Shown piece by piece: positions 15,898-25,717 of a stretch of DNA of 64,000 nt; within the stretch, counting starts at the first letter, position 1, and each line of letters begins with the position of its first letter. Origin of the DNA: Desulforamulus ruminis DSM 2154 (GTDB taxonomy: Bacteria > Bacillota > Desulfotomaculia > Desulfotomaculales > Desulfotomaculaceae); assembly GCF_000215085.1 (NCBI RefSeq), contig NC_015589.1:2554120-2618119 (forward strand), given 5' to 3'. A program made the position numbers and the translations under genes. The notes below the pieces were generated by a model. It ran no database searches. It saw nothing but the letters and a program-made list of their open reading frames with translations, and was not told the origin of the DNA.

Positions 15898-17967
15898 TCA
15901 AGCACCGGCGTCCATATGATGCGGGGTTTTAGTCAGACCGTGATTGGTTTTCTCCCAGTAAAAGGGCCTAGTAGCCAATTGCCAGGCCGCTTTGTAAGCA
16001 GCCAAACTCATCAGCGCCCAGTAAATGGGCGTCAGCAGCGCGTATTTTACCAAACGGAACGACAGCATATAATCTTCTTTCTCATGCAGCTCGCTAATAA
16101 CCCAGAAGGCGCCCACCACATTGCTGAACACAAAAAGAAAATTGCCGATAACGAGCTCAATGGCTGCCATGTAGTAAATGGGTCCGGGAAATAACATGGG
16201 AATCCAGGCCTTGTAAGTGGTAAACCACAGCAACATCAACAGCCATAAAAACGGATTGACCAGCGGCAGCAACGGAGTGGACAACACAATCACCTGCAGA
16301 CCCAGCATGCCCTTGGTTCCGATTTGACGCCACAATCGCACCGGGTGCCGCATGTGCACCAGCCAGGTTTGCATATAGCCTTTGATCCAGCGCGATCTTT
16401 GCCGGATCCAGTTAGGCACCTGACTATTGGCCTCTTCCCAGGTTCTGGAGTTGACAATGCCCGTTGTATAGCCCAGGGCATACAAGCGGATGCCCAGATC
16501 CGCATCTTCCGTCACATTATAAGGATCCCACGCATTTAAACTTTTTAATATTTTTATTTTAAAATGATTGGACGTACCGCCCAGAGGGATGGGAATATCA
16601 AATTGCATCAGTCCAGGCAGCAGCAAATCAAACCACATGCTGTATTCCTGGGTAAACCACCTAGTTAAAATGTTTTGTTCGCTGTTGTAATAATTGAGTT
16701 TGGCCTGAATGCAACAACAGGAATCCGAACTTTTTTGAAAAGCCAGATAAACTTTTTTTAACTGATCCGGATCTGGACGATCCTCCGCATCGTAAATTAC
16801 CACATATTCTCCCCTGGCGTTGATCAGACCATAATTGCAGGCTTTGGGTTTGGTTTTGGGGATGGAATGCGGCACCACCAACATGGTGTAATAAGGCTTT
16901 AAGTTCATAGTACGAAGAAGTTCCTGGGCTTCCACATCGTCTTCTTCAATCAGTAAGCGAATATCCAGCTTATGTTTGGGGTAATCCAACTGCTCCAAAT
17001 TTCTCATAAGCTGAGGAATCACGCAACTTTCTTTATACATGGGAACTAAGATGGTATAAATAGGAAGATCCCGTTCATTAATGGCCGCAATTTCTTCTTC
17101 AGATATCCTGATCTGTGCACCTTCACGGATCCCTTTAAAAATCATCAAAAATTTAAACAAGGCCACTAAAAAATAAAGCACTTGAATCACAATGTTAATG
17201 ATCAGTACTGTTTCCAATGTTGCCGTAATCATCCCGACCACGATCACGGCCAAAACGAGAAAAAGCACGGCCATTTGCGATTTGGTAAAGATAATGCTGG
17301 CCGATTGGTCCGGCCGCTCCTGAGCCAACTGCTCCGTGCTGATCTCCATTAGTTCGTGAGAATAAGCCAGGCTCCAAAGAGTTTCCATTTCCGCCGGAGT
17401 AACCAGGATTTGTTCAATGATACTTTGCTCCCGGCCCGCCAGAAGAATTTTTTCCAAACTGTGGATTTGATCCGGAGAAAGGGTTTTGAGTACAGCCACA
17501 ACAACTCGCCGCCGGCTTTTGCCCACGACAATGGCCTGCATCTGAATGGCCATCTTTTCCGGAATTTTTATGGAAGAATCGATCTCTAACTGTTCCCCAA
17601 GCCGGCCCATTCCTTGCTGAGAAGCAATGGCCCGGTATAAGGTCTGCTCACTGACCATGTCCAAAGACAACAATATTTCGCCCAGAGCGCCGCCGCTCTT
17701 TTTTTGAAATTCCAGCGCCGTTTGCAATTGCTCTTCCGTCAGAACCCCAAGTTCTATCAGCAGCTCTCCAATTTTGCCCCGGTGCGGGATTAAGTTGGTG
17801 GCTTCAATGACTTTAGCTTCCTCAACCATTCCCAAATCTACCAAAATATTGCCCAGCAATCCGCCCTGGTTTTTTTGGTAAGCCAAGGCTTTCTGCAAAT
17901 CTTTTTCTGTAAGCCAACCCTTTTCAATTAACAGTTCACCTAAACGGAGTGGTTTTTTTTCATTCAT
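15898..17967 (-). CDS. NfrB-like membrane glycosyltransferase (GT2) with two N-terminal MshEN c-di-GMP-binding motifs
   Basis: 689 residues. Residues 8-60 and 65-117 each form a complete MshEN tandem of 24 residues, a 5-residue spacer and 24 residues, beginning RLGELLIEKGW and KIGELLIELGV with spacers KNQGG and KKSGG. MshEN motifs are known c-di-GMP ligands. Two membrane helices (about 230-275), a processive-type GT2 domain (DAED at 393-396, TEDAD at 486-490, QRSRW at 523-527) and several C-terminal helices follow. The GT2 part resembles N4-adsorption-protein-B/cellulose-synthase-like enzymes, which export polymer. The MshEN part is at the N-terminus here. It probably makes a c-di-GMP-gated exopolysaccharide. 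Confidence 0.88.
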   Translation of the reverse strand: MNEKKPLRLGELLIEKGWLTEKDLQKALAYQKNQGGLLGNILVDLGMVEEAKVIEATNLIPHRGKIGELLIELGVLTEEQLQTALEFQKKSGGALGEILLSLDMVSEQTLYRAIASQQGMGRLGEQLEIDSSIKIPEKMAIQMQAIVVGKSRRRVVVAVLKTLSPDQIHSLEKILLAGREQSIIEQILVTPAEMETLWSLAYSHELMEISTEQLAQERPDQSASIIFTKSQMAVLFLVLAVIVVGMITATLETVLIINIVIQVLYFLVALFKFLMIFKGIREGAQIRISEEEIAAINERDLPIYTILVPMYKESCVIPQLMRNLEQLDYPKHKLDIRLLIEEDDVEAQELLRTMNLKPYYTMLVVPHSIPKTKPKACNYGLINARGEYVVIYDAEDRPDPDQLKKVYLAFQKSSDSCCCIQAKLNYYNSEQNILTRWFTQEYSMWFDLLLPGLMQFDIPIPLGGTSNHFKIKILKSLNAWDPYNVTEDADLGIRLYALGYTTGIVNSRTWEEANSQVPNWIRQRSRWIKGYMQTWLVHMRHPVRLWRQIGTKGMLGLQVIVLSTPLLPLVNPFLWLLMLLWFTTYKAWIPMLFPGPIYYMAAIELVIGNFLFVFSNVVGAFWVISELHEKEDYMLSFRLVKYALLTPIYWALMSLAAYKAAWQLATRPFYWEKTNHGLTKTPHHMDAGA

Positions 17968-17982
17968 TCCTTTTCACCTATA

Positions 17983-18930
17983 TTATTTGTTATGATCGAC
18001 CATGGTGTTTTCGCTGATTAAATACCGCGGGCGGGATTTTACCTCATCGTAAATGGCGGCAATATATTCGCCGATAATGCCCAGACTCAGCATAATAATG
18101 CTGTTCATTCCCAGTAGCAGTAAAATTACCGTGGTAAAACCGGTGGAAGCAACTCCGGCCAATTTCATGTAGAGAGTCTGGATTCCCAGGATAATGGCCC
18201 CAACGAAAGAGAAAACCCCCACGAAGGTCACAAAACGCAGCGGCCAGGAGGTAAAAGAAACCACGGCGCTTAAGGCCAGTTTAAATAGCATAGCTGACTG
18301 CCATTGCGTCCTGCCTTCGATACGCGGCGGCACATCAAACTCAATTTGAAGCCGGGAAAAACCCAGCCAGGCGGTCATACCCCGAAAGAAAGTGATGCGC
18401 TCCGGCAGTGTGAGCCAAGCCTCTACCACCTGACGATCCAGAAGCTTAAAATCGCTGGCTCCGTGCAGATCGTAGCGTGTGAATTTATGCAGGATGCCAT
18501 AAAAAAGCCGGGTGCCTAGTTTGTAACTGAAAGGTTCCTTGGTGCGGGTCCGTTTCACGCATTCCACAATTTTAACGGAACGGGAACGCCAGGCATCAAT
18601 CATTTGCGAAATCAGTTCGGGCGGATGCTGAAGGTCCCCATCCATAATAATCACCGCTTGACCCCGGGCATGCTCCAATCCCGAGCAAATGGCCCGTTCT
18701 TTGCCAAAATTGCGGCTTAAGCGAATTCCTTCCAACTGAGGAATTGCGAAACGGAGGGTTAAAAGTTCCTTCCAGGTTTCGTCCTCGGATCCGTCATCAA
18801 TCACAATCAGCTCGTAGGAGGGTGTGGACTGTGCGATAAATCCGGCAATGGTCTTTATCGTATGATGTAAATGCCGGGCCTCGTTTTTCATGGGAATCAC
18901 TACGGAAATTTCAATCAATGGAGTGTTCAT
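17983..18930 (-). CDS. GtrB/ArnC-like family 2 glycosyltransferase
   Basis: 315 residues. The GT2 domain has VVIPMKNEARHL, LIVIDDGSEDETW, DGDLQHPPELI and RTQWQSAM, followed by two C-terminal membrane helices (about 230-300). This is the polyprenyl-phosphate sugar transferase layout. Its ATG (18928-18930) overlaps the stop of the upstream gene in TGATG, so translation is coupled. Such enzymes charge undecaprenyl phosphate with one sugar, which a GT39-like partner then transfers outside the membrane. The gene next door is such a partner. Confidence 0.88.
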   Translation of the reverse strand: MNTPLIEISVVIPMKNEARHLHHTIKTIAGFIAQSTPSYELIVIDDGSEDETWKELLTLRFAIPQLEGIRLSRNFGKERAICSGLEHARGQAVIIMDGDLQHPPELISQMIDAWRSRSVKIVECVKRTRTKEPFSYKLGTRLFYGILHKFTRYDLHGASDFKLLDRQVVEAWLTLPERITFFRGMTAWLGFSRLQIEFDVPPRIEGRTQWQSAMLFKLALSAVVSFTSWPLRFVTFVGVFSFVGAIILGIQTLYMKLAGVASTGFTTVILLLLGMNSIIMLSLGIIGEYIAAIYDEVKSRPRYLISENTMVDHNK

Positions 18931-20552
18931 CAGAAACCTCCTCGTGTGCTGTTCGTAATTTTATAAAGGCGCCAGTCCAACCCGAAATCTTTCACCAGTT
19001 CCGCCCACTCCGCGCCATGTTCATACAGGTTCGGGTAAGCGTCGTTGATGGCGCTGAGAATAGAAGGAGATCCGGGCTTTGGAATCAGGAAATATTCAAC
19101 ACCATAGTCCGTGGGATGGGAAATGGCCTTTGCAAAATCATAATCGCTGGTAATGAAAAAGCGCTTAGGATACTTGCTTTGCAAGATAATATAATAAGCG
19201 GAGAAGGAATCCGTTAAAATCACGTTTTGAGAATAGTATTTATCTAGATAGCGGGCAATCTCTTCCTTGTTGCGCCACTCCTCATAAACCGCGCTGTGAC
19301 GGCCGAAGCTATTTTGCAAAAAAGTATTTTCATCGGGGGCAATGGACGGCTGCGTGACCGCATAGGAAAGGATGCCAAAATTTAAAACCAGTGCAAGGAA
19401 AGGAATAGCAATATGCCATTGACGCTTGATTTTACTTAGCTCATAGGGCAACCAGGCCAAGGTAACCGGCAGAACATAAATGAAATAGCGCAGCCAGGCC
19501 AGTGTCGAACCTTTCAAGAGCATGACAACCTGGAGCATGGGGATGGAAATGAACAAAAGAATCAAAATTAGCGTATCCCATTGAAATAAGCGATGGTTTA
19601 ATACTTTTAAAATTAAAATGGACATAAAAGGAACGGAAAACACCGCCACTTTTTTAAAAGCATAGAGGAGCGCAAGGAGTGGATTGCCAACCAAACTCCC
19701 GTAAATACTGCCATCCTCCAAATGGCCTTCAATTTGTGCTAAATTTGTGTAATTACCATTTAAAAAATTAAACGGGTTGCCCATGATAATGGCATTCAGC
19801 AAGAGCCAAAGAAAAATGGAATAAAACAAAGGGGTCGCCAGGATGGAGAGAACGCCTTCCGCTTTGGACCATAGGTATTTCAGACGGGATTCATGGGGCG
19901 GATGATGGGTCCTTTGCACCAGCATCACCCCGATCAGCCCAGCCAGGATCAAACCCCCGCCCAGCGGAACCGCCTCGTAGCGGCACCAAAAGGAGAGGGC
20001 CAAAGCAAAACTTGAAAGGGCTAAATCTCCCAGCCGTTTTCCATCCAGCCAGTTTAAAAAAGTAACGATGCTGACAATCAAAAAAAACATAAAGGGCGCA
20101 TCACTCATGCCATTGAATCCGAAGATAAATATCATGGGATTCAGGGAAAACAACAGTGGGAAAACCACGGCCACCCACCCCGGGAGACCACGGCGTAGAA
20201 AAGCCTTGGTCACGAAAGCGGCCGTTAAGGAGGCAAAGATGGCGCACATGAGAAGTCCGGCAATTCCTTTGGTTGCCATTGCCGGAATCCAGGGATAAAG
20301 GAGCAAAAAGAGCAGATCCACCATACTGGGAAGAGGGTTCCAGACAAAGCCGATGGCCCCTAAATGGGGATCGCGGCTGTAGAGAACATAAAAAGCGTTG
20401 GCAACCCGGCTAATTCCGTCAGTATGATAATAGCCCACATAGACATTGTAGTAATAACCGGCCGCGCATTCCAAAATAAATATCAGAATTCCTACCAACC
20501 ACACAAGCTTTCGGTGCCGGCGGTTTTGTAAAATTTCTTCAGGATTGGTCAT
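18930..20552 (-). CDS. Multi-pass GT39/ArnT-like glycosyltransferase
   Basis: 540 residues with about ten to eleven membrane helices and a C-terminal soluble domain (about 425-540). The first outer loop carries HTDGISRVANAF with an acidic residue, typical of GT-C enzymes that use lipid-linked sugars, and DPHLGAIGFVWNPLPS follows. It is the first gene of the minus-strand operon (GT39-like, GT2, MshEN-GT2, ManC). Its stop overlaps the start of the GtrB-like gene. It likely adds the lipid-linked sugar to an external acceptor. Acceptor and sugar are unknown. Confidence 0.8.
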   Translation of the reverse strand: MTNPEEILQNRRHRKLVWLVGILIFILECAAGYYYNVYVGYYHTDGISRVANAFYVLYSRDPHLGAIGFVWNPLPSMVDLLFLLLYPWIPAMATKGIAGLLMCAIFASLTAAFVTKAFLRRGLPGWVAVVFPLLFSLNPMIFIFGFNGMSDAPFMFFLIVSIVTFLNWLDGKRLGDLALSSFALALSFWCRYEAVPLGGGLILAGLIGVMLVQRTHHPPHESRLKYLWSKAEGVLSILATPLFYSIFLWLLLNAIIMGNPFNFLNGNYTNLAQIEGHLEDGSIYGSLVGNPLLALLYAFKKVAVFSVPFMSILILKVLNHRLFQWDTLILILLFISIPMLQVVMLLKGSTLAWLRYFIYVLPVTLAWLPYELSKIKRQWHIAIPFLALVLNFGILSYAVTQPSIAPDENTFLQNSFGRHSAVYEEWRNKEEIARYLDKYYSQNVILTDSFSAYYIILQSKYPKRFFITSDYDFAKAISHPTDYGVEYFLIPKPGSPSILSAINDAYPNLYEHGAEWAELVKDFGLDWRLYKITNSTRGGF

Positions 20553-20997
20553 GCATCCAGCCTTTCCGAATGTTTAAAATACATTATTAAATAATTTAAA
20601 TAGTTACATAGATCATTATAACGCATACCTAAAAGAATAATCTTACTAACATTTTGGTAATAAAAACAAAATAAACCTTTGGTTTTTACTTAATATCCTT
20701 TCTAGTTTACAATATGATGCTGAACAATTTCTGAACAATTCTTAACCTTTTTTACCACAAAAATCTAAACGCAAACAAATCCCGAAGAAACGTTTGGAAT
20801 TTGCTTGCGTTCTCATAAGAAAAAGATATCTTTAGGACCTACATAAAGCGATCAGTAAAATAATTTATTACAATTTTTACATGATATGAAGTCATCTCAG
20901 TGGTAAGTTACCCTGTAATTTGAATAAATATTTTTGTTTATTTGGAGTCGGCTAAAACAAACTCAGGTCTATGATAAAGGTTAAAATCGTCAGTCTC
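20553..20997. other. Intergenic region upstream of the polysaccharide operon
   Basis: AT-rich. On the reverse strand a TATAAT (about 20615-20620) could be the -10 of the glycosyltransferase operon, but no good -35 is visible. No riboswitch or gene was recognised, and in particular nothing matches the c-di-GMP-I consensus. Confidence 0.4.
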
Positions 20998-23412
20998 TTA
21001 CCTTTTTGTAAATTCAAATTCTACTTTACCTTGATTTAATACCAATACCGCCTCAAAATTTTTTCCGGACTTGCTTTTAAACCCTTCCAGCATCCCGGTA
21101 CGGCCTTGGGTCAGAAGTTCTTTAGCCAGAGTGAGCCCGATTTTCTTTTGGGCAATCTCTTTCCAGATTACAAATTTGCAGCCCTCTTTGTACCCGGTAC
21201 AGCCGAAACCTTTGCTGCTTTCCACAACCCCTTTACCGCAAACCGGGCATGGGCCTAAAATGGCAGGACCCATAGAAGGGTTCGTTCCCGATCTGTTTTG
21301 GGCACGATCAGGAAAAGCAAATTCCACCCTCCCTCCTTCGCCAATCACCAGGGCGGCTTCAAAGGGCTTTCCCGATTTCCCTTTAAATCCTTTGAGGACG
21401 CCGGTTTTTCCTTTTGTCAGCAGGTCCTCCGCTTGTTTGAGGGTGATTTTCTTCCCGGCGATTTCTTTCCAGATGGCAAATTTGCAGCCCTCTTTGTACC
21501 CGGTGCAACCATAACTTCTTGGTGTTTCCGTCACGTCCCGCCGACAGACCGGGCAGATACCCAGGGATTTCTTTCCTTCAGCCACGCCGGCGTCTTCCTG
21601 GTTCCGGGCAAATTGAACCAGTTGCCGGGTATATTCTTTGATGCCTTTGATCCACTCCTCCGGTTCCTGCCGGCCTTCTTCCATCCGGCGCAGCCCTTCT
21701 TCCCAATCGGCCGTGAGTTCCACGGATTTAAGTTGTTCCGGGGCCAGATCAATGAGGGTTTCTCCTTTATCCGTTGGCAGCAGGTTCTTTTTCTCCCGGC
21801 GGATGTACCCCACTTGGATCAAACGCTCAATGATGGCCGCACGGGTGGCTGGAGTGCCAATGCCTCCGGCCTGTTTCAGTACTTCGGCCATATCTTTATT
21901 GTCAACCAGCTTACCGGCACTCTCCATGGCGGTCAGAAGGGTGGCTTCGGTATAGCGTTTGGGTGGTTTGGTTTGTTTCTCCTGGCTTTCTATATGGGTC
22001 ATTTCCACGACTTCTTCCCGGGTCAAGGGAGGCAGGCTTTGGTCTTCGTTTTCTTCTCCTTTGGGGTCATGATTTTTCTCCGGGTTCCGATTATCCCGCC
22101 ACAGAATTTTCCATCCGGCAGCCAATTCCATCCGGCCCCGGGCTTTAAATTTTTCCCTTCCGGCCTCGGTTACCACTTCGGTGACGGCATATCGGGCCTC
22201 AGGATAGAAGATGCTCAGGAACCGCCGGGCCACCAGATCGTAAATTTTTTGTTCCGCTTCCCTTAGGGAGGCCTTTGTGGGGTCTGCCGCCGTGGGGATG
22301 ATGGCGTGGTGATCGGTAATCTTGCCGTCATCCACGTAGCGCTTGCTGAGTTCCGGCAGGGGCTCCGGTACAAAAGGCGCGTACGAGGGCGCCTTTTTCA
22401 GTGCTGCTAGGCGTTCCGGTAAGGTGCCCAACATGGCCTTGGATAAATGACGGCTGTCGGTCCGGGGATAGGTCAGCAGTTTGTGTTTTTCATACAAAGC
22501 TTGGGCCAGGTCCAGGATTTGCTGGGCGGTGAAGCCATACTTACGGTTGCCCTCTTTCTGCAGATCGTTCAGGTTGAATAAAAAGGGGGGCCGCTCTTTG
22601 ACTTCTTTTTGTTCCAGGGAGGTCACCCGGCCTTGGACCGGAAGCCCTTCGCCGGTGAGTTGGCGGATCAGGGCTTGGGCGACCTCCGAATTCTCCAGCC
22701 GGTCTTCTTTTCCCCGGAACCATTTGCCTCTGTAGCTTCCCTGATCCGCCTGAAAGATGGCCCAAATTTCCCAATAAGGGCTTGGTTTGAAATTCTTAAT
22801 TTCCCGTTCCCGGACCACCATCAGATTGAGGGTGGGTGTCTGCACCCGGCCCACGGAGAGAACGGTGCCCTGGCGGAGGGTGAAAGCCCGGGTGCCGTTG
22901 ATGCCTACCAGCCAGTCCGCTTGTCCCCTGGCCTCAGCCGCTGCGGCCAGGTTGTCATAGTCCCGACCGTCCCGCAGTTGATTGAAGGCGGCTTTCACCG
23001 CCGCCGGGGTGGTTTCCGACAACCACAGTCTTTTAATCGGCTTTCGGCATTCACTGTACCGGTAGATCCGACGAAAAATGGACTCTCCTTCCCGGCCGGC
23101 GTCGCAGCCATTGACCACCTGGCTTACCTCCGGCAAATGGAGGAGTCTTTTCAGGATTCTGAGCTGTTTGACCGATCCGGCAATTTCAACCAGTTGAAAA
23201 GAATCCGGAAGGATGGGCAAGGTGGCTAGCTGCCATTTTTTGAAGGCCGGATTATAAACCGACGGATCCGCCAGTTCCACCAGATGACCAAAGGCCCAGG
23301 AGATGATGTGCTCCCGATTTTCCAAATAGCCGTCCTTTCGTTCAAAGCGGCCCAGTACCGCTGCAATATCTTTAGCCACCGATGGTTTTTCAGTGACGAT
23401 CAGTGTCTTCAT
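20998..23412 (-). CDS. topB: DNA topoisomerase III with duplicated C-terminal zinc domain
   Basis: 804 residues from the ATG at 23412 (GGAAGGGG upstream); an ATG at 23430 is also in frame. The Toprim start MKTLIVTEKPSVAKDIAAVL, CDAGREGESIFRRIY, and the active-site Tyr in LLTYPRTDSRHL are all present. After about residue 640 come two near-identical modules, each with CPVC, CTGYKEGCKF and WKEIA. They are followed by KTGVLKGFKGKSGKPF and RTGMLEGFKSKSGKNF respectively. It relaxes and decatenates DNA by a type IA mechanism. The tail repeat probably binds zinc and single-stranded DNA. Confidence 0.95.
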   Translation of the reverse strand: MKTLIVTEKPSVAKDIAAVLGRFERKDGYLENREHIISWAFGHLVELADPSVYNPAFKKWQLATLPILPDSFQLVEIAGSVKQLRILKRLLHLPEVSQVVNGCDAGREGESIFRRIYRYSECRKPIKRLWLSETTPAAVKAAFNQLRDGRDYDNLAAAAEARGQADWLVGINGTRAFTLRQGTVLSVGRVQTPTLNLMVVREREIKNFKPSPYWEIWAIFQADQGSYRGKWFRGKEDRLENSEVAQALIRQLTGEGLPVQGRVTSLEQKEVKERPPFLFNLNDLQKEGNRKYGFTAQQILDLAQALYEKHKLLTYPRTDSRHLSKAMLGTLPERLAALKKAPSYAPFVPEPLPELSKRYVDDGKITDHHAIIPTAADPTKASLREAEQKIYDLVARRFLSIFYPEARYAVTEVVTEAGREKFKARGRMELAAGWKILWRDNRNPEKNHDPKGEENEDQSLPPLTREEVVEMTHIESQEKQTKPPKRYTEATLLTAMESAGKLVDNKDMAEVLKQAGGIGTPATRAAIIERLIQVGYIRREKKNLLPTDKGETLIDLAPEQLKSVELTADWEEGLRRMEEGRQEPEEWIKGIKEYTRQLVQFARNQEDAGVAEGKKSLGICPVCRRDVTETPRSYGCTGYKEGCKFAIWKEIAGKKITLKQAEDLLTKGKTGVLKGFKGKSGKPFEAALVIGEGGRVEFAFPDRAQNRSGTNPSMGPAILGPCPVCGKGVVESSKGFGCTGYKEGCKFVIWKEIAQKKIGLTLAKELLTQGRTGMLEGFKSKSGKNFEAVLVLNQGKVEFEFTKR

Positions 23413-23773
23413 TAGGAATTCCCCTTCCAATGTCTAAACCATTTCATTTTTTATATGAACCAACTGCACATTAAGTATGGCTTGAAAACAACTTGTCCAG
23501 AACACCCTGTATTCTTCCAATTTGTTTATATCTCCTTCAGGAATCAAAAATTTTCCGTGGTTTATCAAAGAACTCTGCCTATCTTAACGATAACAGATTC
23601 AAGTATTTGATCTCTTGTAAAAACCAAATGCCTCTCTTAGACCACTAGGCCCGAATGAATACTTTAAATTTCCTGGGGTAGTTTAATGTTAGATTATCTG
23701 CATTGGATATATAAAAATAAACACCGGCTGATAAATGTCAACTGCAAAGGGATTTTAAAAGGAGGAAATTAAT
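23413..23773. other. Intergenic, no gene seen
   Basis: Divergent promoter region between topB and the alcohol dehydrogenase gene. AT-rich, with no recognised RNA element. Confidence 0.5.
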
Positions 23774-24904
23774 ATGAAGGCCATTACATACCAGGGTGTA
23801 AAAGATATTAAGATAAGCAATGTGCATGATCCCAAGATTGAAAAGCGTGATGATGCCATTATTAAAGTAACTTCCACGGCAATTTGTGGATCGGATTTAC
23901 ATCTGATTCATGGCTTGGTTCCGAACATGCCCAAAGACTTTATTCTGGGTCATGAAACCATGGGAATCGTGGAAGAAGTGGGACCAGAAGTAACCAAGAT
24001 CAAGAAGGGGGACCGGGTCATTGTGCCCTTTCCGGTGGCCTGTGGACATTGCTGGTACTGTGAGCATGACCAATACAGCCTATGTGATAATTCCAATCCG
24101 CACGGAGAAGTGGGCGGGATTCTGGGATATAGCGAAACCTACGGTGGTTATGCCGGAGGACAGGCAGAATACTTGCGAGTCCCCTATGCCAACGTAGGTC
24201 CTTTGAAGGTACCCGATGAGTTGACAGACGAACAGGTATTGTTTTTAACGGATGTTCTGCCGACATCTTACTGGGGTAATCTCATTGGTGGGGTAAAGAA
24301 AGGGTCTACTGTTACAGTATTTGGTTGCGGTCCCATTGGTTTGATGGCACAGAAATTTGCATGGCTTTTAGGAGCTAAACGGGTTATTGCCGTAGATTAC
24401 ATCGGCTATCGCCTGGAACATGCTAAAAAATTTAATAAGGTAGAAACAATAAATTTTGAGGATTATGACAACACTGGATCTTATATCAAAGAGTTAACCA
24501 AAGGCGGAACCGATGTTGTCATTGACTGTGTGGGCATGGATGGTAAAATGACCTTGGCCGAAATGGTAGAAACAGCTTTATTGCTCCAGGGAGGGGCCAT
24601 GTCTGCCATTAATATGGCAGCACAGGCCGTTCGCAAAGGTGGTACTGTTGCGCTGGTGGGAGTCTACGGTATGCGCTACAATGCCTTTCCTCTAGGTGAC
24701 TTTTGGAGTCGGGGTATCACATTAAAAATGGGGCAATGTCCGGCTACCGCCTACGTGGAACACTTGTTGGAATGGATTAAAGAGGGGAAAATTGACTCTA
24801 CGGATATCATTACTCATAAATTGAGGCTGGACCAGGGAGAACGGGCTTATGAGGTTTTTGATCGCAAAGAGGATAATTGTATAAAAGTTGTGCTTAAACC
24901 GTAA
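23774..24904 (+). CDS. Zinc-dependent alcohol dehydrogenase (formaldehyde-dehydrogenase-like MDR family)
   Basis: 376 residues, AAAGGAGG upstream. Catalytic zinc ligands lie in AICGSDLHL and GHETMGIVEEVGP. The structural-zinc Cys cluster is CGHCWYCEHDQYSLC. The Rossmann motif is VFGCGPIGLMA, followed by VIAVDYIGYRLEHAK. The inserted loop after the Cys cluster, rich in Gly and Tyr, is like glutathione-independent formaldehyde dehydrogenases and other long-chain MDR enzymes. It oxidises or reduces an alcohol/aldehyde with NAD(P). The substrate is not determined. Its 3' end overlaps the convergent GNAT gene by 11 bp. Confidence 0.9.
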   Translation: MKAITYQGVKDIKISNVHDPKIEKRDDAIIKVTSTAICGSDLHLIHGLVPNMPKDFILGHETMGIVEEVGPEVTKIKKGDRVIVPFPVACGHCWYCEHDQYSLCDNSNPHGEVGGILGYSETYGGYAGGQAEYLRVPYANVGPLKVPDELTDEQVLFLTDVLPTSYWGNLIGGVKKGSTVTVFGCGPIGLMAQKFAWLLGAKRVIAVDYIGYRLEHAKKFNKVETINFEDYDNTGSYIKELTKGGTDVVIDCVGMDGKMTLAEMVETALLLQGGAMSAINMAAQAVRKGGTVALVGVYGMRYNAFPLGDFWSRGITLKMGQCPATAYVEHLLEWIKEGKIDSTDIITHKLRLDQGERAYEVFDRKEDNCIKVVLKP

Positions 24905-25355
24905 ATCTATCTATAGTATAACAAAACAAAGGCAAAAGACGCCCTGGTATTGATCCTGAGGAAACTTCTCCTATTTGTTTGGCTCCCATAGCTAAATAAA
25001 ATCCTTTTGCATTTGGATCAGAATCAATTAATATGCTATTAAAGCCAAGCTCTGTTGCTTTTTTAACTGCATGCAACCACAAACTTCTGCCATATCCATG
25101 GTTAATTTTAGATGGCTCTATAAATAGATAATCAAGAGATGCTTCAGAATCCTTTCCACTCATACCATAGAAACCCCAAATTTGCTCATTTTTCAGGACA
25201 TATACCTGGGAGGTAGCTATATATTCAGGAGATAGAACCAATTCCTGACAACATCGTTCTATAAAGTCATTGTTATAACCCCAAAATTTTTTAGATCGTA
25301 ATGCTAGGGCACTAAGCTGTAGTGATTCCTTTTGCAAGGCACGTCTTATAATCAC
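24894..25355 (-). CDS. GNAT-family N-acetyltransferase
   Basis: 153 residues from a GTG at 25355. The central GNAT pattern is present: IWGFYGMSGKDSEASLDYLF, then SKINHGYGRSLWLHAVKKA, the acetyl-CoA pyrophosphate-binding loop in a variant form (N-H-G-Y-G-R), and a C-terminal FYLAMGAKQIGE. Length is normal for a single-domain enzyme. The acetyl acceptor is unknown. It converges on the alcohol dehydrogenase gene with overlapping stops. Confidence 0.85.
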   Translation of the reverse strand: MIIRRALQKESLQLSALALRSKKFWGYNNDFIERCCQELVLSPEYIATSQVYVLKNEQIWGFYGMSGKDSEASLDYLFIEPSKINHGYGRSLWLHAVKKATELGFNSILIDSDPNAKGFYLAMGAKQIGEVSSGSIPGRLLPLFCYTIDRFTV

Positions 25356-25422
25356 TCTCTCATCTCCATTTGAATAATAAGGTCGTTTTAAGCGAAAATA
25401 ACCTTGATAGCATTATGGCCTT

Positions 25423-25479
25423 TTATTCTTTAAGAAATCTGGCATTAGGAGATGGTCCATAATTTTTTCCTGCTTTCAT
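25423..25479 (-). CDS. Possible 18-residue micropeptide upstream of the GNAT gene
   Basis: GGAGGATTCATT precedes an ATG at 25479. The frame reads MKAGKNYGPSPNARFLKE and stops at TAA. The ribosome-binding site is strong but the frame is very short, so it may be a leader peptide or chance. The rest of the 25356-25717 interval holds nothing I can assign. Confidence 0.25.
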   Translation of the reverse strand: MKAGKNYGPSPNARFLKE

Positions 25480-25717
25480 AATGAATCCTCCAGTTTTAAA
25501 AATGATTAAAATAAAAACCTGCATCAGTATTTTGTCTCCACAAACCATTCTAACAGAGGCATGCTCACTATCCTAGGGCATGCCGCTTTAATGGGCTGCA
25601 AGCAGTCGGACTCTATCCCCTGACTTGGTACTACATAAATATAATTGGTTTGCAATGAACCAAAACAAAGCGATGCCATAGGATATTATTAATAGCTAAA
25701 GAAAGTAGGTGAATCTT

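Noticed and set aside
21298-22266. 322-codon forward frame inside topB
   Set aside because: Opposite-strand shadow of topB. Phe/Gly-rich composition typical of the complement of a GC-rich gene.
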